A stretch of DNA of 64,000 nt from Eleusine coracana subsp. coracana (lineage: Eukaryota > Streptophyta > Magnoliopsida > Poales > Poaceae): contig CM064417.1 of assembly GCA_032690845.1 (NCBI GenBank), positions 25,069,110 to 25,133,109 of the forward strand, in the 5' to 3' direction. Shown in pieces: positions 33,759 to 44,075 of this stretch. The position numbers and the translations under genes were made by a program. Below the pieces are notes generated by a model that was not told the DNA's origin, did no database searches, and was given only the letters and a program-made list of their open reading frames with translations. Positions within the stretch are counted from its first letter, which is position 1; each line of letters starts with the position of its first letter.

Positions 33759-33799
33759 TTATGTAAGAAAGGCATAAAAATAACATCATAATTAATAAC

Positions 33800-33990
33800 G
33801 CTTCTGAAGAGAAGTGTCACTAATTTCATAATAGTGACGCGTGAAATCTGGATGTGTCACTAAATTAAGTCCCCATCAAGGTGTGTCATTAATAATATCA
33901 TAATACTGACACTTCTACTATGAACGCGTCACTAATAACAGGGCTTATAGTTAGTGACGCTTCTCAACGTAAGGCGTCACCTATCTATTT
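33800..33990. repeat. CACTA E left subterminal repeats
   Basis: AGTGACGC, GTGTCACTAA and GCGTCAC words recur in both orientations. The same words fill 38098-38300 at the other end, as expected for transposase binding sites. Confidence 0.8.
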
Positions 33991-34009
33991 GGAGCCGGAC
34001 CCGAAAAAA

Positions 34010-34560
34010 TGATTAAATTCGGTTCACAGACGACTCGCATCCGCCGCAGCGCACCCTACCCTTCTCTCTCCGCTCTTCTCTGCCCTCTCTCTCACTCACC
34101 CCGGCGCTCCTCTCCCTGTTGCCATCTCCCTCCACCTCCCGCCGCATCTCTGCCTGCAGTGGGCATGGCGCTACCTCCCCTCTCCTCTCCTCGTGCCGCC
34201 AGCCCTCCGTCACCTCCTCTCCACTTACGACGGCGGACGCGGATCTGACTCTCCCTCCCTCCCCCACCCGGCGCTCCTCTCCTTGCTGTCGGCCCACTGT
34301 TCCAGCGCGAGACCGAGCGCAGGCGTGAGTCCAACCTCCGCCTCGCCACGCTCCGGTGCAACTGCGGCCTCATCCAGGCGGAATCGGCGTCGCCCTCCGC
34401 TCCCCCTCCTATCCCCGCTGCTTCTCTCTCCACTCCCTTCCCTAATCAGGGGACGATTCACCCCCATCGGTAATATTTCCTTCCTACTCCACTCCGTCAG
34501 ATTTATCTTACCTTGCTGCACCACGCGCGAGCAAATTGATTGATGGTTGGAGCTTCGTTT
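34010..34560. other. GC-rich gene-fragment-like segment in CACTA E
   Basis: Composition shifts abruptly to CT- and GC-rich sequence like the 5' UTR and first exon of a grass gene. Frames are open on both strands and I recognise no domain. It is followed by an exon-like block at 34567-34671 (SSVRDVLKSEGLTMVLSKAA) bounded by a GTGCAG before it and a GTACCC after it. I read this as captured host gene sequence of unknown identity. Confidence 0.4.
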
Positions 34561-34764
34561 GTGCAGTGAGTAGCGTCCGAGATGTCCTCAAATCGGAGGG
34601 CCTCACGATGGTGCTGAGCAAGGCGGCTGTCGCCGACCACATTGACGTTGGCGGGGAAGCTGCTGCCACTGGTACCCGTCCTTTTTCCTGATTCTTCTTC
34701 GTGCATAAGTTTAGTTGGGATTTGTTGGTGATGCTTGGCACATGAGTGGTGGTAGATCTGCTCA

Positions 34765-35959
34765 CTAGAATTTATGCGCGGAGTTGCCGCGCTTCCCTTT
34801 AGTAACAGGTTTGAAGCCTCTTTATTGTTAATTAATTGTTCCAGTCATTTTGATGATGTTGAAAATATTTTGAATTTTCACATGTATTATCTCCACTTTA
34901 TGCATGAACGAAGCAAGTAAAACCATATGATAAAAATGAAGTTCTTAAAACATGAGTGCATGACACACTATCATGTTCCTTTTTCTTTGCTAACATTTTT
35001 TTGTAAGTGTGGTGAGAAACAACTCATAATATGCGTCATGGCATAATAGTTTCATTGAGAAACATAGTCTGATAAGAGCTCTTTCAAATTTCACTATTTA
35101 GACATGTGACCAGTTATTTTGAAAATAAATATGAAAAAGTTCTCCTAAGATAAATTCAATATTAAATCTATAGCTTGTGAAGGCAAATAAGTCAGTAAAC
35201 TTCCAATCCAATTAACAATAGAATTGAAAAGTTATCTTGATGATTAGATCAAATCATTTAGATATATTTTAAAAAGCAATTTATTTTGTTTTGAAAATGT
35301 TATTCTTATTTATCATATTATATGATGTTAGAGTAGCTAGAAACATAAATAAAAATATGATATATTTCCATTTTAATTGCTTTCCTTTTATTTTTTATAT
35401 AAAATTTATAACATAGAGGGAGAAATGTTTTTTTATAAAATTTATTAATGTTGGAAGGATCGAGAACAAATTTATATTTTATGTATTTTGTTTCAAAATA
35501 TTTAACCGTACACAATGGTAGTTTGCATAAAAATCACAATACATGGTATACTTGATTTTTTTAATGTTGAGAATCAAAATACATGTACGTGTACTTAATT
35601 TTTTTTAATGTTTTATAATTTAGAGTAGAAAAAATTATTGTAGATACCAAGTTGATTACTTATAGAAGAACCAACAACAAATTTACCTTCCTGGAAGGAT
35701 CCAGATGAAAAATTAAGGAATGGTGGAAGGACACGAAACAAAATCATAGTTCTGGAGGGATCTACGTGCAAAGATGTAGAGGGATGGTGGAAGGACCGGG
35801 AAAAGCTTTTTCTTTTCGCGAAGGGGCTAGAAGTAAAAGTGTCATATGCATATCTAATGGTTTGTGTGTCTTAGAGGAGAGATCTAACGGCTGAAAGTCT
35901 TCAGATGACGTGGCATGGCTGTTTTGCAAGAAAATGCACGCGTTTTAGAAGTATAGAGA
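34765..35959 (-). mobile_element. Helitron H2, complete, non-autonomous
   Basis: On the minus strand the 5' end is TCTCTATACTTCTAAAACG (from 35959) and the 3' end is a GC-rich hairpin, GCGCGGCAACTCCGCGC, followed by ATAAATTCTAG (to 34765). The flanks are A and T, the required Helitron target. The 1195-bp body is AT-rich and holds no coding sequence. The hairpin stem is intact, so it is probably younger than H1. Confidence 0.88.
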
Positions 35960-36685
35960 TTTGCTCTTCCCTAGGTAAAAAAAATTGAAGCATCTAGGTA
36001 GTAGTAGTAGTTCTTTCCACTGGTAGCTAGCTTACTCATTTTTGTTTCCTGCAACGGAATTCCATAGGCTGAATGATTTGGCTTGATCTGCACAACTGAA
36101 CTGAAATGAACTGTACTGCAGAGGAGAAGGAAGAATGTTCCTTATTAGATACTAGTTTAATTTTCTTTTCACATGCCAGTTAGAGAACTTGCTACTGGAT
36201 ATTGCTGGAACCCTTAAAATTTCTGATTTTAGGTTTAAGTGCTATATCTGAGCTATTCTGATTATATAAAATTATGCCCTACTAATTTTTTCGTCTTAAT
36301 TTTGTGCTATGGCGTTCTCATGCTTGGAGGCTGCCTCTTTCCCTGTTTCTTTGTGGATTGGAGGAGCCATGTAAAGGAAGATTGACATGCTCATAGATGC
36401 AGAGGAGCAAGATATGTGGTCTTGGCTGACCATAGGTAAAACAAATTGAGTTTTCTTTTTGTTTTTCTTTCAGCGTTGGTTCACTTTCAGTAGTAGTCTG
36501 TACATCTGTTTTTGCACGAAATGTTGTAGTGATGACTGAAGAATCAAGATTCATTTATCACATTGTAACTTATGTGATTGAAGGAGCTACAGAGGTTCCA
36601 ATGAACTGATATAAGCTCATTATATTACTACTGATTCTAAGTATGTGCTAAACACTTCTTCAAACTTAACTAGCTATTTCTCACT
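35960..36685. other. CACTA E interior, unassigned
   Basis: Intron-like AT-rich sequence. The block 36395-36434 (ATGCAGAGGAGCAAGATATG) ends at an AGGTAAAA junction and could be a captured exon edge. Nothing nameable is present. Confidence 0.35.
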
Positions 36686-36757
36686 TTGCAGTTCGTTTGT
36701 ATCTATGAGATCTGTACACTAGTATTATTTCTCACTTTGAAGTTCATTTGTATCTAT
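36672..36757. repeat. 33-bp local tandem duplication before the RNase III exon
   Basis: TTTCTCACTTTGCAGTTCG followed by TTTGTATCTATGAG occurs at about 36677-36709 and again, with CAG changed to AAG, just upstream of the RNase III codons. The first copy keeps the intron acceptor TTTGCAG; the second has lost it. Confidence 0.8.
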
Positions 36758-36880
36758 GAGCGATTTGAGGTTCTAGGTGATGCTTTCTTGAAGTATCTGC
36801 TTCGGCGCCATAACTTCGTCTCATATGAACGGCTTGATGAAGGCCAGTTGACAAGGAAACGTTCTGCTGTAGTGATCTGT
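36747..36880 (+). pseudogene. Captured RNase III (Dicer-like) exon fragment
   Basis: The plus strand reads YERFEVLGDAFLKYLLRRHN, then FVSYERLDEGQLTRKRSAVV. The ERxExLGD block is the RNase III signature, with the acidic residues (Glu and Asp of E-V-L-G-D) that bind catalytic metal in the family; the LKY and DEGQLTRKRS parts match plant Dicer-like proteins as I know them. It is a single exon of about 40 codons with a duplicated acceptor region. It lies inside the CACTA element E, so this is transposon-captured host sequence. Which Dicer-like gene it came from cannot be told here. Confidence 0.65.
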
Positions 36881-38097
36881 GCCATTTCTACTAATCAAAG
36901 TTCTGGCAGAGGTACTACTATTGTGCATCTTGTTCTCTTCTATTATTTCAATTCACTCATATTACCCTCTGTTCCATGGTTGCTTGGTCTTTATGGCGAT
37001 TCTTCTTGACTGGTTGTTGTAGCTTTTTAGCTATTCTGTTGCCTTATGTGCCAGTCAGGAGTAGAGTGCTCCATAGCAACTATTAACTTCCTAGCACTTG
37101 TATATCTATTTCAGCTTCAGAACATTTTTTCTGACTGCATCTGAATGTGGTTTCACGGTTTGCAGCATTTTTAATTGAATTATACTAGACTTGAAAAATG
37201 AAGTGAATTACTGTACTTGAAAAATTACATATAAACAATTAAGTGAATTACTACAATTTTTGGATGATACATTGATGCATCACTAGCAGATATGTCAAGG
37301 TCAACTTGTGTGTCAATTAGAAACTTGATGATACTCAGTACTCATAGAAGTTGCTACTGCCATCAGCGTTTGGTTTTGATTCGGCGCTGATGTTGGGCGG
37401 TTGCGAGCTGGGGCAGTAGCCACGACCGTAGCTGGGTGATTTATTGTTAATGGATCTTTGCAAGGATAGATAGTTAGCTATTGTCACTGATTTGCTCTGT
37501 TGGGAAGGAAATGATGATTCGGTGCATTTACTGTGCAGGTCAGAGTGCTATTTGGGAAGGCAAAGGAGATTTTGATGGAGGAAAGCAAATGTTCAGGTCA
37601 ATTACTTCTCTGAGCACTATGATGTTGGACTTGGCTTGGGTCATGGATGTGTATCAAGGTTGGCGCTTGGGTCATGGATGTGTATCAAGTAATCGTACCT
37701 TGTAGTTTATCAATTAGCATTGCCTCCAGCTTGCTCTAAAGCCTAAAACAGCTCACAGTACAAGTGATCAATTACAAACATCAGTTACATCTGTGCATAC
37801 TTTCTTACTCATTCCATTCCATATTGCTACTGTTTTGATATCGGATTGTAGCATATTCGTTCTATCATCAAAATCTGATAGTAGTGAATATATGTATGTA
37901 GCTATATGGTTCGTGTTGGCTTTTGCAATTATGTTAATATGTATCTATCTAAAATGTAAATCAATATTGTATTTGTAATATATTTGAAGGATAAATTGAG
38001 TGTATCTTAAATATGTTGGACTCTAATATATTTGAATCTGCCGCTCAAGGAGCTGGAGATCGAAAATCATTTATTTTTTTTATTTTTAAAATCTATC
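36881..38097. other. CACTA E interior downstream of the captured exon
   Basis: Mostly AT-rich, intron-like sequence. A possible further exon follows the acceptor TTTACTGTGCAG at 37539. A 25-bp tandem duplication (GCTTGGGTCATGGATGTG, two copies) lies at about 37633-37690. No family could be assigned. Confidence 0.4.
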
Positions 38098-38300
38098 ATT
38101 GGTGACGCGTTCGGTTAAAACGCGTCACCAATGACCCTCACATTGGTGACGCGTCATGAGCAAAACGCGTCACTAATATCTGCCTCATTGCTGACGCACC
38201 TTGACCGAAACGCACCGTCTCACTAATGATCTTAAAATTAGTGACGTGGAATTAGTGACACGTCGTTTACGCGTCACAAATGACATTTTGGAAGTGTCAC
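38098..38300. repeat. CACTA E right subterminal repeats
   Basis: At least six GTGACGC/GCGTCAC words in both orientations, matching the left zone at 33800-33990. Confidence 0.85.
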
Positions 38301-38327
38301 TAAAAAACCCTTTTTTACATAGTGGGA

Positions 38328-38657
38328 ACAACCACTATTCAGGCATATATATTTTGTATTGTATACTGCCTAGTGGAATTCAACCGGTATGGAGTACGGG
38401 CGTGCGCCATGTGTCCCGTAGAGCTCGTGCATGTGCAACCTGATGCCCCATGTGACGTTGCTCTAACCCAGCCATGAGCCTATGACAGGTAATATGAAAT
38501 ATTATTACCTGGCAACTGCAATACCCGTCTGGACCATCGGATCCTGTCCCGGGATGGGAGCCCGGTTGCAGGTGGGTGTTAGGCGCACCGAAATACGCAC
38601 AATATTATGTACTTGTATGATGGGTTCTGCGTAGAGAAGAAACATGTATTGAATATA
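38328..38657. other. Flank of CACTA E, unassigned
   Basis: Contains ordinary mixed-composition sequence with no gene or recognisable repeat. It is the original continuation of 27659-28349 before E inserted. Confidence 0.4.
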
Positions 38658-38690
38658 CTAGGGTAATGTCCGTACGTTACTATGGACACA
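38658..38690 (-). mobile_element. Helitron 3' terminus (H3)
   Basis: On the minus strand a hairpin, GTCCATAGTAACGTACGGAC, is followed by ATTACCCTAG and a T, the form of a Helitron 3' end. The body lies to the right. The best candidate for the 5' end is TCTATACCCC at 42814 on the minus strand, preceded by A, which would give about 4.16 kb, but this 5' end is not a typical one. Confidence 0.55.
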
Positions 38691-38699
38691 AAAATTTCA

Positions 38700-40037
38700 C
38701 GTAACACAAAAGAAAAGAATACGATCTACTATCTTGGTTAAAAAATAATATTTTAGAAGACATGACAGTACTTTCACAAGAAAGTGTAATCTCATGTTTT
38801 GACATTTACAAAGCAATCAGTAATTCAAAACTCATGTTATAATCTAAAATGATAATATGTTCTAACTTTTAATGACAAATGAAAATTCCAATGACAAAAG
38901 AGAAAAAGAGCTTTCCATATCCAAATTAAAAACAGAAAAGAACCCATAAAAGTTGTTCCTCTACTGCACTTGCTCGGTGTTTTTGGGATTTAAATTAATT
39001 CATGCACATAGAAAAATGCTAAATGCAAACATATTGGTACACATATGTGTTACATACATACATATATATTGCTATTATTTATGGGACAGACCTGTATTAC
39101 ATACAATGCGCATGGGACTAATTAAACAATGGAACCATAAGAAAACAAGTATATTTTTCAATGATCAAATGTCAGGATCGATGCCCTACTACCTACTGGA
39201 AGCAAGTGACATCATAATCAATCAGCCTAGTGAAGGAACCACATGCTTAGAAACATGCCATTCGATCATCCCACTTCATAACTTTCTTGGGAGAACATCA
39301 AGGCATCAAGCTACCATGTGTCAGATTTTCAATCCCAGCTTCTCAATCTTTGATGAAGTGGATCACAGGTTTTCTGCAGTTCTAGTCACTCCTTTCACAA
39401 CCTGTAGTGCACGCCGTTAGCTTTTGCATCATCAAACCCATCATTGTCCCAACAATCACTAATGCTGAATTAGAAAGGCTAATAGCTGTAGAGTTCCAAT
39501 GCACTGTCGCACAAGTTTTACATATATATTTTTTATAACTTCAGGTTTTATAATAATAAATCTGTATGATAAGACACCTAATTTAAACATTCTTATTTAA
39601 TAAATTTGTCTCTGTTTTATACATTCTTGTTTGAAATTTATGCATGAGTAATTAATACGTTTCTCACATGTAGAATGGAGCAGCTTAAAACAAAAGCATA
39701 ATCAATATATTGAGACATGGAATAGCTTTACTCACTTTATTGTCGGCCATTTTCCTCTTTCTCTTATTTAACAATCTCAGTCTCTACTCCATTGTGTTCC
39801 AATATGCTATAAATCTCCATCAGATGGCATTCAGGTAGGGGAAGTTGATCTCTTTTGAGGATGAGACCCACAATATCAAGTAAAAAAGTACTTAGCAAAG
39901 CTAAAAAATTAAAAGAAAAGGAGCATAATACTATTAACAACATCAAGGTGCAAGAACGATAGGTTAAATATTCATAATAACAAAGCTATCTGTGTAGGTA
40001 AATCGACAACTGAAGTCCATATGTGCAAAATGAAGGC
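38700..40037. other. AT-rich stretch, unassigned
   Basis: A 155-codon plus-strand frame (38953-39420) is present but shows no motif and ordinary AT-rich composition; I do not call it a gene. Nothing else is visible. Confidence 0.4.
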
Positions 40038-40370
40038 TTTTTTTTAAGGGAACTGGAGGGGAACTCCCCTACAGAATTTTATTAAACGAAACAAAACAAA
40101 CTAAGTACAAAGGAGCCAAAGCTCTAAGTCCAAACAAAAGAAAGAGGAAGAGAAACACCAAAAGAAAGAGTAAAAAAAACACCTAATTCAAACTGAAGCG
40201 AGGACGAAATTAGGATATGCACCTCAATCATCTGAAACATAGTAGTTGCAAAAGATTTATGACAAAAGCTAAAAAGCTATCTAGATAGGACATATGAAGT
40301 CCTCCGAACAAGAAACCATAAAGGCATGCAATATAGTTGTAAAGCAGAGCAAAAAACTCAAGTCAATTCC
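40038..40370 (-). mobile_element. LINE 3'-end fragment
   Basis: On the minus strand the sequence passes TTCGTTTAATAAAATTCTG and GGGGAGTTCCCCTCCAG and ends in CTTAAAAAAAA, the usual tail of grass LINEs before poly(A). T-rich sequence with many TTTGTTT words precedes it. The 5' limit is uncertain; no RT domain is left, so it is a heavily 5'-truncated copy. Confidence 0.6.
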
Positions 40371-40559
40371 CACATTACAGCAAAGTCAGTCTTATAATTT
40401 ACGTTTTAGCTCTTCAAGCATACAGCTTTGGCCACATAATTTTTTTGGAATTTAAATGAAACAATAAAAATATTAAAGATAAAGCCCATGTTCATTAGTG
40501 CTACAACAACTGCTAATAATGCCAACAAAAATAAAGCCAATGTGATATATATATTAGTA

Positions 40560-40745
40560 ATATTAGATAGATTTAACATGGTAACTCTCTGTAACAGGCA
40601 TTGACCGTAGGCACTTCTCTGTAAGCACTATATCACAAGCCAATGTGGTATATTTAAAACCTAAGACTATATGTAATTGTAAACAAAATATAATAACATC
40701 ATTCAAGCATTGACCATAGGCACTTCTCTGTAACAGGCCATGTTG
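40560..40745. repeat. Local duplication
   Basis: GCATTGACCGTAGGCACTTC at about 40598 recurs at about 40708 as GCATTGACCATAGGCACTTC, each with TCTGTAACAGGC nearby. It is a short tandem-like duplication of about 110 bp spacing. Confidence 0.65.
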
Positions 40746-41408
40746 CTGAAAAAAGAAAACCTTAAAGAAGTAGTACAATATCCAGGAAGGCAGGGTCTCA
40801 TTGTCTCATGCCTTCATGGTGTGGTGAAAAATGCAAAGTCAGGGATCAAAGGCAAGCCCACTTCATCTTCCATAACAATCTGGATTGAAACTTTGACACC
40901 AATTTTGATCAAAGAAATTAATAGGCGAAATTAATCAACGAAATCACACATTTGAGCATTCTATGGAAAGAGCACAAATGTTCATGCAACATCTTCCATA
41001 ACATGGCAGACAGTTTCAGCTGCTATAATACCTTAAATTTCTGCACAAAGATGAAACTCAGAACTGTAACACACTACACTGAAACTCAGACAGCAATATT
41101 CAGAAAACGGTAACTCCATGTATACCGAACAAAATTAGACGTTCTAATACTCGTTGGAAAGGTTTCAGAAAGCTCTATAACTTTTGTTGTTATGTTATTT
41201 TCAGATTCCTTGTCTAAGAACCAAAAAAGGCTTCGATGTGCTACTCCACTAAATCTGGAAACCCCCAAAAGAACAGCAGTCACGTATGACCTTGTTTTAG
41301 ATATTCTTTATCACAGCTGCTTTGTTCATGCCACCATTGAGCACAACAATGTCCATGAATAGGCGAGATTGATCCCTACCGATAAATCAACCCACCCCAG
41401 TCAATCGG

Positions 41409-42842
41409 CTACCAAATTCTCAACAACACTCCCATCAATCTAAGGACAGCAATATCACGCACAAGCAGAAATGCGAGTAGTTCATCCAGAAAACAAAAAC
41501 AAGTGAAGGAATGAGGGGAAAAATAAACATCAGAGATTGGTGGGAGACACATGTCCGTACCTAAAACCTTGATTGTGGCTAGCGTTTTTCTAGGAAACCG
41601 AGCGAGTACAACTTCTTCAAGGAGAAGGTCGATGATTTCTCGCGGATGCTCTGCCATCTCCATCTCAGTGGCCGATCCGTCCCTAGTTAGGTTGACTCCT
41701 GGCATCCTCGATCCGAAGCTGAGGTCGCTAGTTGCCGCGGCGGCGCATCCGGGAAGCCGCACGTGTGGATGGCGCACAGGGCGGCGGCGGCGGGGGAGAG
41801 GGCTTGGAAAAGAAATTAAAATGAGAAATGCATTTTGTTCAGGAATCGAACGAGGATCTGAAAAATAACGAGTATCTGATCCATTCTGCTTGCACTTATC
41901 CTCATTTTCCGCAGTCGCCCGCCATCGCGTGGTTGTACCTCCTGAAGACTGAGCGCCTTCAGGCTGTGGCCCGTGTTGGCATGACTCGTCCTCCATGGTC
42001 GCGAATCGGAGTTGTCCTTGATGCAGCGGCCTCGTCGCAGCGCAAATGGAGATGTGGCGGAGGAGAGGAATAGGGAGCCGCTTCCACCAGATCTGGCTGA
42101 ACTGAACACACAAGCGCAAATTCTAATTAGAGGATTTGGAGAGAAAATATCCTGCAAATGAGAGGGAGGGGAAGGGGGGGAGTACCTCGGCAGCGAGAAC
42201 GTCCTTGTCACGGCGGAGGTCGTCGCACTCTGTGAAGTGACGTTATGGTCGGATCGAAGAACAAAGACATCGCGCTCGATCTGCTTGGTCTTCCATCGCG
42301 TGCGGCGACTCTAGAACCAGAGTGCGACCCTAAGCAGGTCGAAGAGGTAGCAGCGAGGAAGGTGCGGGCCTTGAGCGCGTCCCACTCGATCGAGGCGTTT
42401 CATGCCTAGGCGACACAGGGAAGCATCGACGCCATGGTGTGGAGCTGGGTGTGCTCCTCTTGGCGGCTGCCTCTGTTAGAGTTGCGAAGGGGAGAGGTGG
42501 GCGGGCATGAGGATGCGTGGGTGGTTCTTGGATGAGGGGGCGGAAGGCGCGTAGGCTGCCGTTCGGGGAGGAGGAGGGCGCAGTGCCATGGCGGCGGTCG
42601 GGGCGGGGAGAGGAGGAGCAGCAGAGAGAGGTCGGAGGATTAGGGTTGGGGAGGGCGCAGTGCCGCGGCGGCGGTCGGGGCGGGGAGAGGAGGAGCGGAG
42701 AGAGGCCAGAGGTTGGGGAGGGCTGGCGGGCGAGCGGGCGGGCGGGTGCGAGGAGGAGAACGCGGCGCGACACCGGGGAAAAGAGAGAGCGCGGGGGGGA
42801 GGGAGGGGTATAGATTCGTCGGCTGCTCCTCCCTCTCGTCAT
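41409..42842 (-). other. GC-rich, gene-fragment-like region of unknown identity
   Basis: The minus strand carries three long frames: 42330-42842 (170 codons, Pro/Arg/Ser-rich), 41816-42211 and 41409-42119 (236 codons). The last contains EHPREIIDLLLEEVVLARFP followed by RKTLATIK and a plausible splice donor AGGTACGG near 41560. The composition resembles the first exons of grass genes, and a possible Helitron 5' end at 42814 would place the whole region inside H3. I recognise no domain; captured gene fragments are the likeliest reading, and a real host gene cannot be excluded. Confidence 0.35.
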
Positions 42843-43790
42843 TCTTTTAGTTGGCTTTCTCGCTCTCCTTTGTGGATGGATCCTTTTGGTGCATTAAGTA
42901 AAATCTGAACCGTTCACATTTGCCTCAAAGTCTCTATTGTTCATACCAATTTAATATCAGTGAACCCTATAGCATCCTTCATCTTCCGATGCCTGATCTC
43001 TTTCCCTTTGACGAGATGTCGAGCTCGCTGCTCGCCATGGCAAGGTCTAGCTCGCCGACTTCCACCTTCAAAACGAGTTCCGAGATAGGGACAGCCCCGA
43101 TGGCAAGAGGAGCCACACCGACGGGAGGCAAGCGGAGGCACCATACGGACTGTAGGGTGCAGTGGTCTCAACAAGCGATGCACGACGCAATGGCGACACA
43201 GACGAAACACACATGATATCTCTTGTAGGCAGCGATATTGATAAATGGAACACCGACAATTTGAAGTCTAGCAGCCCAAATTGGAGCTCGGTAATGGTTA
43301 CGGACTTGCAGTCTACTACGGTGAAGGAACACCAGCGAACCACATACTGAATGGAAGCGTGAACCCTGGATTAGTCTCGAATGGGTGTCAGCTATGACGA
43401 GGAACACTGCTCCTTCTGCCCCGGCGTGCTCCTCGCGTCGAGCACCAGCAAGCCTACCACATGAGGTCGCTAGCCATCGAAGAGGCAACAGGTCGTGGTG
43501 TCGGATCCTTGACGATTTTGGTTGAAGAAAGTTACAAGCCATCGCAGCCTTTGATATGAATATAGATGGCCGAGATGCTAGCTAATGCACAGAAGGGACT
43601 CTCTAAATTAACTGTATCAATTCAGAGGACCCTGATTGCTCCTCTGTGGTTGTGGGTCAGGACCTCGCCGGCGATGGAGCTCCAAATCTCGCCTGCGTGG
43701 CACCAGATCTGGACTAGAGGTTGAAGATGGAGACGGTCGGAGCATGATGGTACATCGATGTCGATGGGCTTGAAGGAGAGCGGTGGTGAT
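42843..43790. other. Unassigned segment with short open frames
   Basis: Short frames occur on both strands (for example plus 42920-43216, minus 43168-43542) without motifs. A GC-rich part near 43660-43740 (CTCGCCGGCGATGGAGCTCC) may be a captured gene piece or the distal part of the Copia LTR. Confidence 0.35.
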
Positions 43791-44061
43791 TGTTAAAATC
43801 TCGCCGGAGTAACGACGCACACGCCACCAGAGAGATTGCCTGGCACACACACGCACTCACAACTCACGTGAATCCCTTGTACACGATCTGGTTTGGTACT
43901 ACAATGTATAGCTTTTCAGGTTGTATTCCTATGCTTATATGGACTATTACATAGAAATAAATAAAAGACCTCCGATCAGGCACATCTATCTTTCTAAACT
44001 AAACAAACAAACTATGGAAAGGTAAATCACTAAACAAGGAAGGCAATGATTATTTCTTACA
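43791..44061 (-). repeat. Probable Copia LTR (single copy)
   Basis: Right after the polypurine tract, the minus strand begins TGTAAGAAATAATC and could end ATTTTAACA at 43791, giving 271 bp with TG...CA ends. The right edge is firm because of the tract; the left edge is a guess. No second copy is present in the window. Confidence 0.5.
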
Positions 44062-44075
44062 ATCCCCTCCTAAGC
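44062..44075 (-). promoter_or_regulatory. Polypurine tract of the minus-strand Copia element
   Basis: The minus strand reads GCTTAGGAGGGGAT, followed by TG of the LTR. It is typical for plant Copia elements. Confidence 0.7.

Larger units (their letters stand above)
28353..38324. mobile_element. CACTA element E, split by Helitron H1
   Basis: The right end, 38308-38324, reads CCCTTTTTTACATAGTG, the inverse of CACTATGTAAAAAAGGG. The left end is found by removing Helitron H1: CA (28353-28354) joined to TTATGTAAGAAAGG (33759-33772) gives a terminus with one C-to-T change from CACTATG. Flanking GGA triplets match. Both subterminal zones (33800-33990 and 38098-38300) are dense in GTGACGC/GCGTCAC words. 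Without H1 and H2 the element is about 3.4 kb and carries captured gene pieces but no transposase that I can see, so it was non-autonomous. Confidence 0.78.

Noticed and set aside
38953..39420. 155-codon plus-strand open frame
   Set aside because: No motif, AT-rich composition like its flanks, and no transcription or splice context. Chance is likely.
42330..42842. 170-codon Pro/Arg-rich frame as a host gene
   Set aside because: The opposite strand is equally open (42517-42813, 42588-42908), as expected for GC-rich sequence; kept only as an unassigned region.
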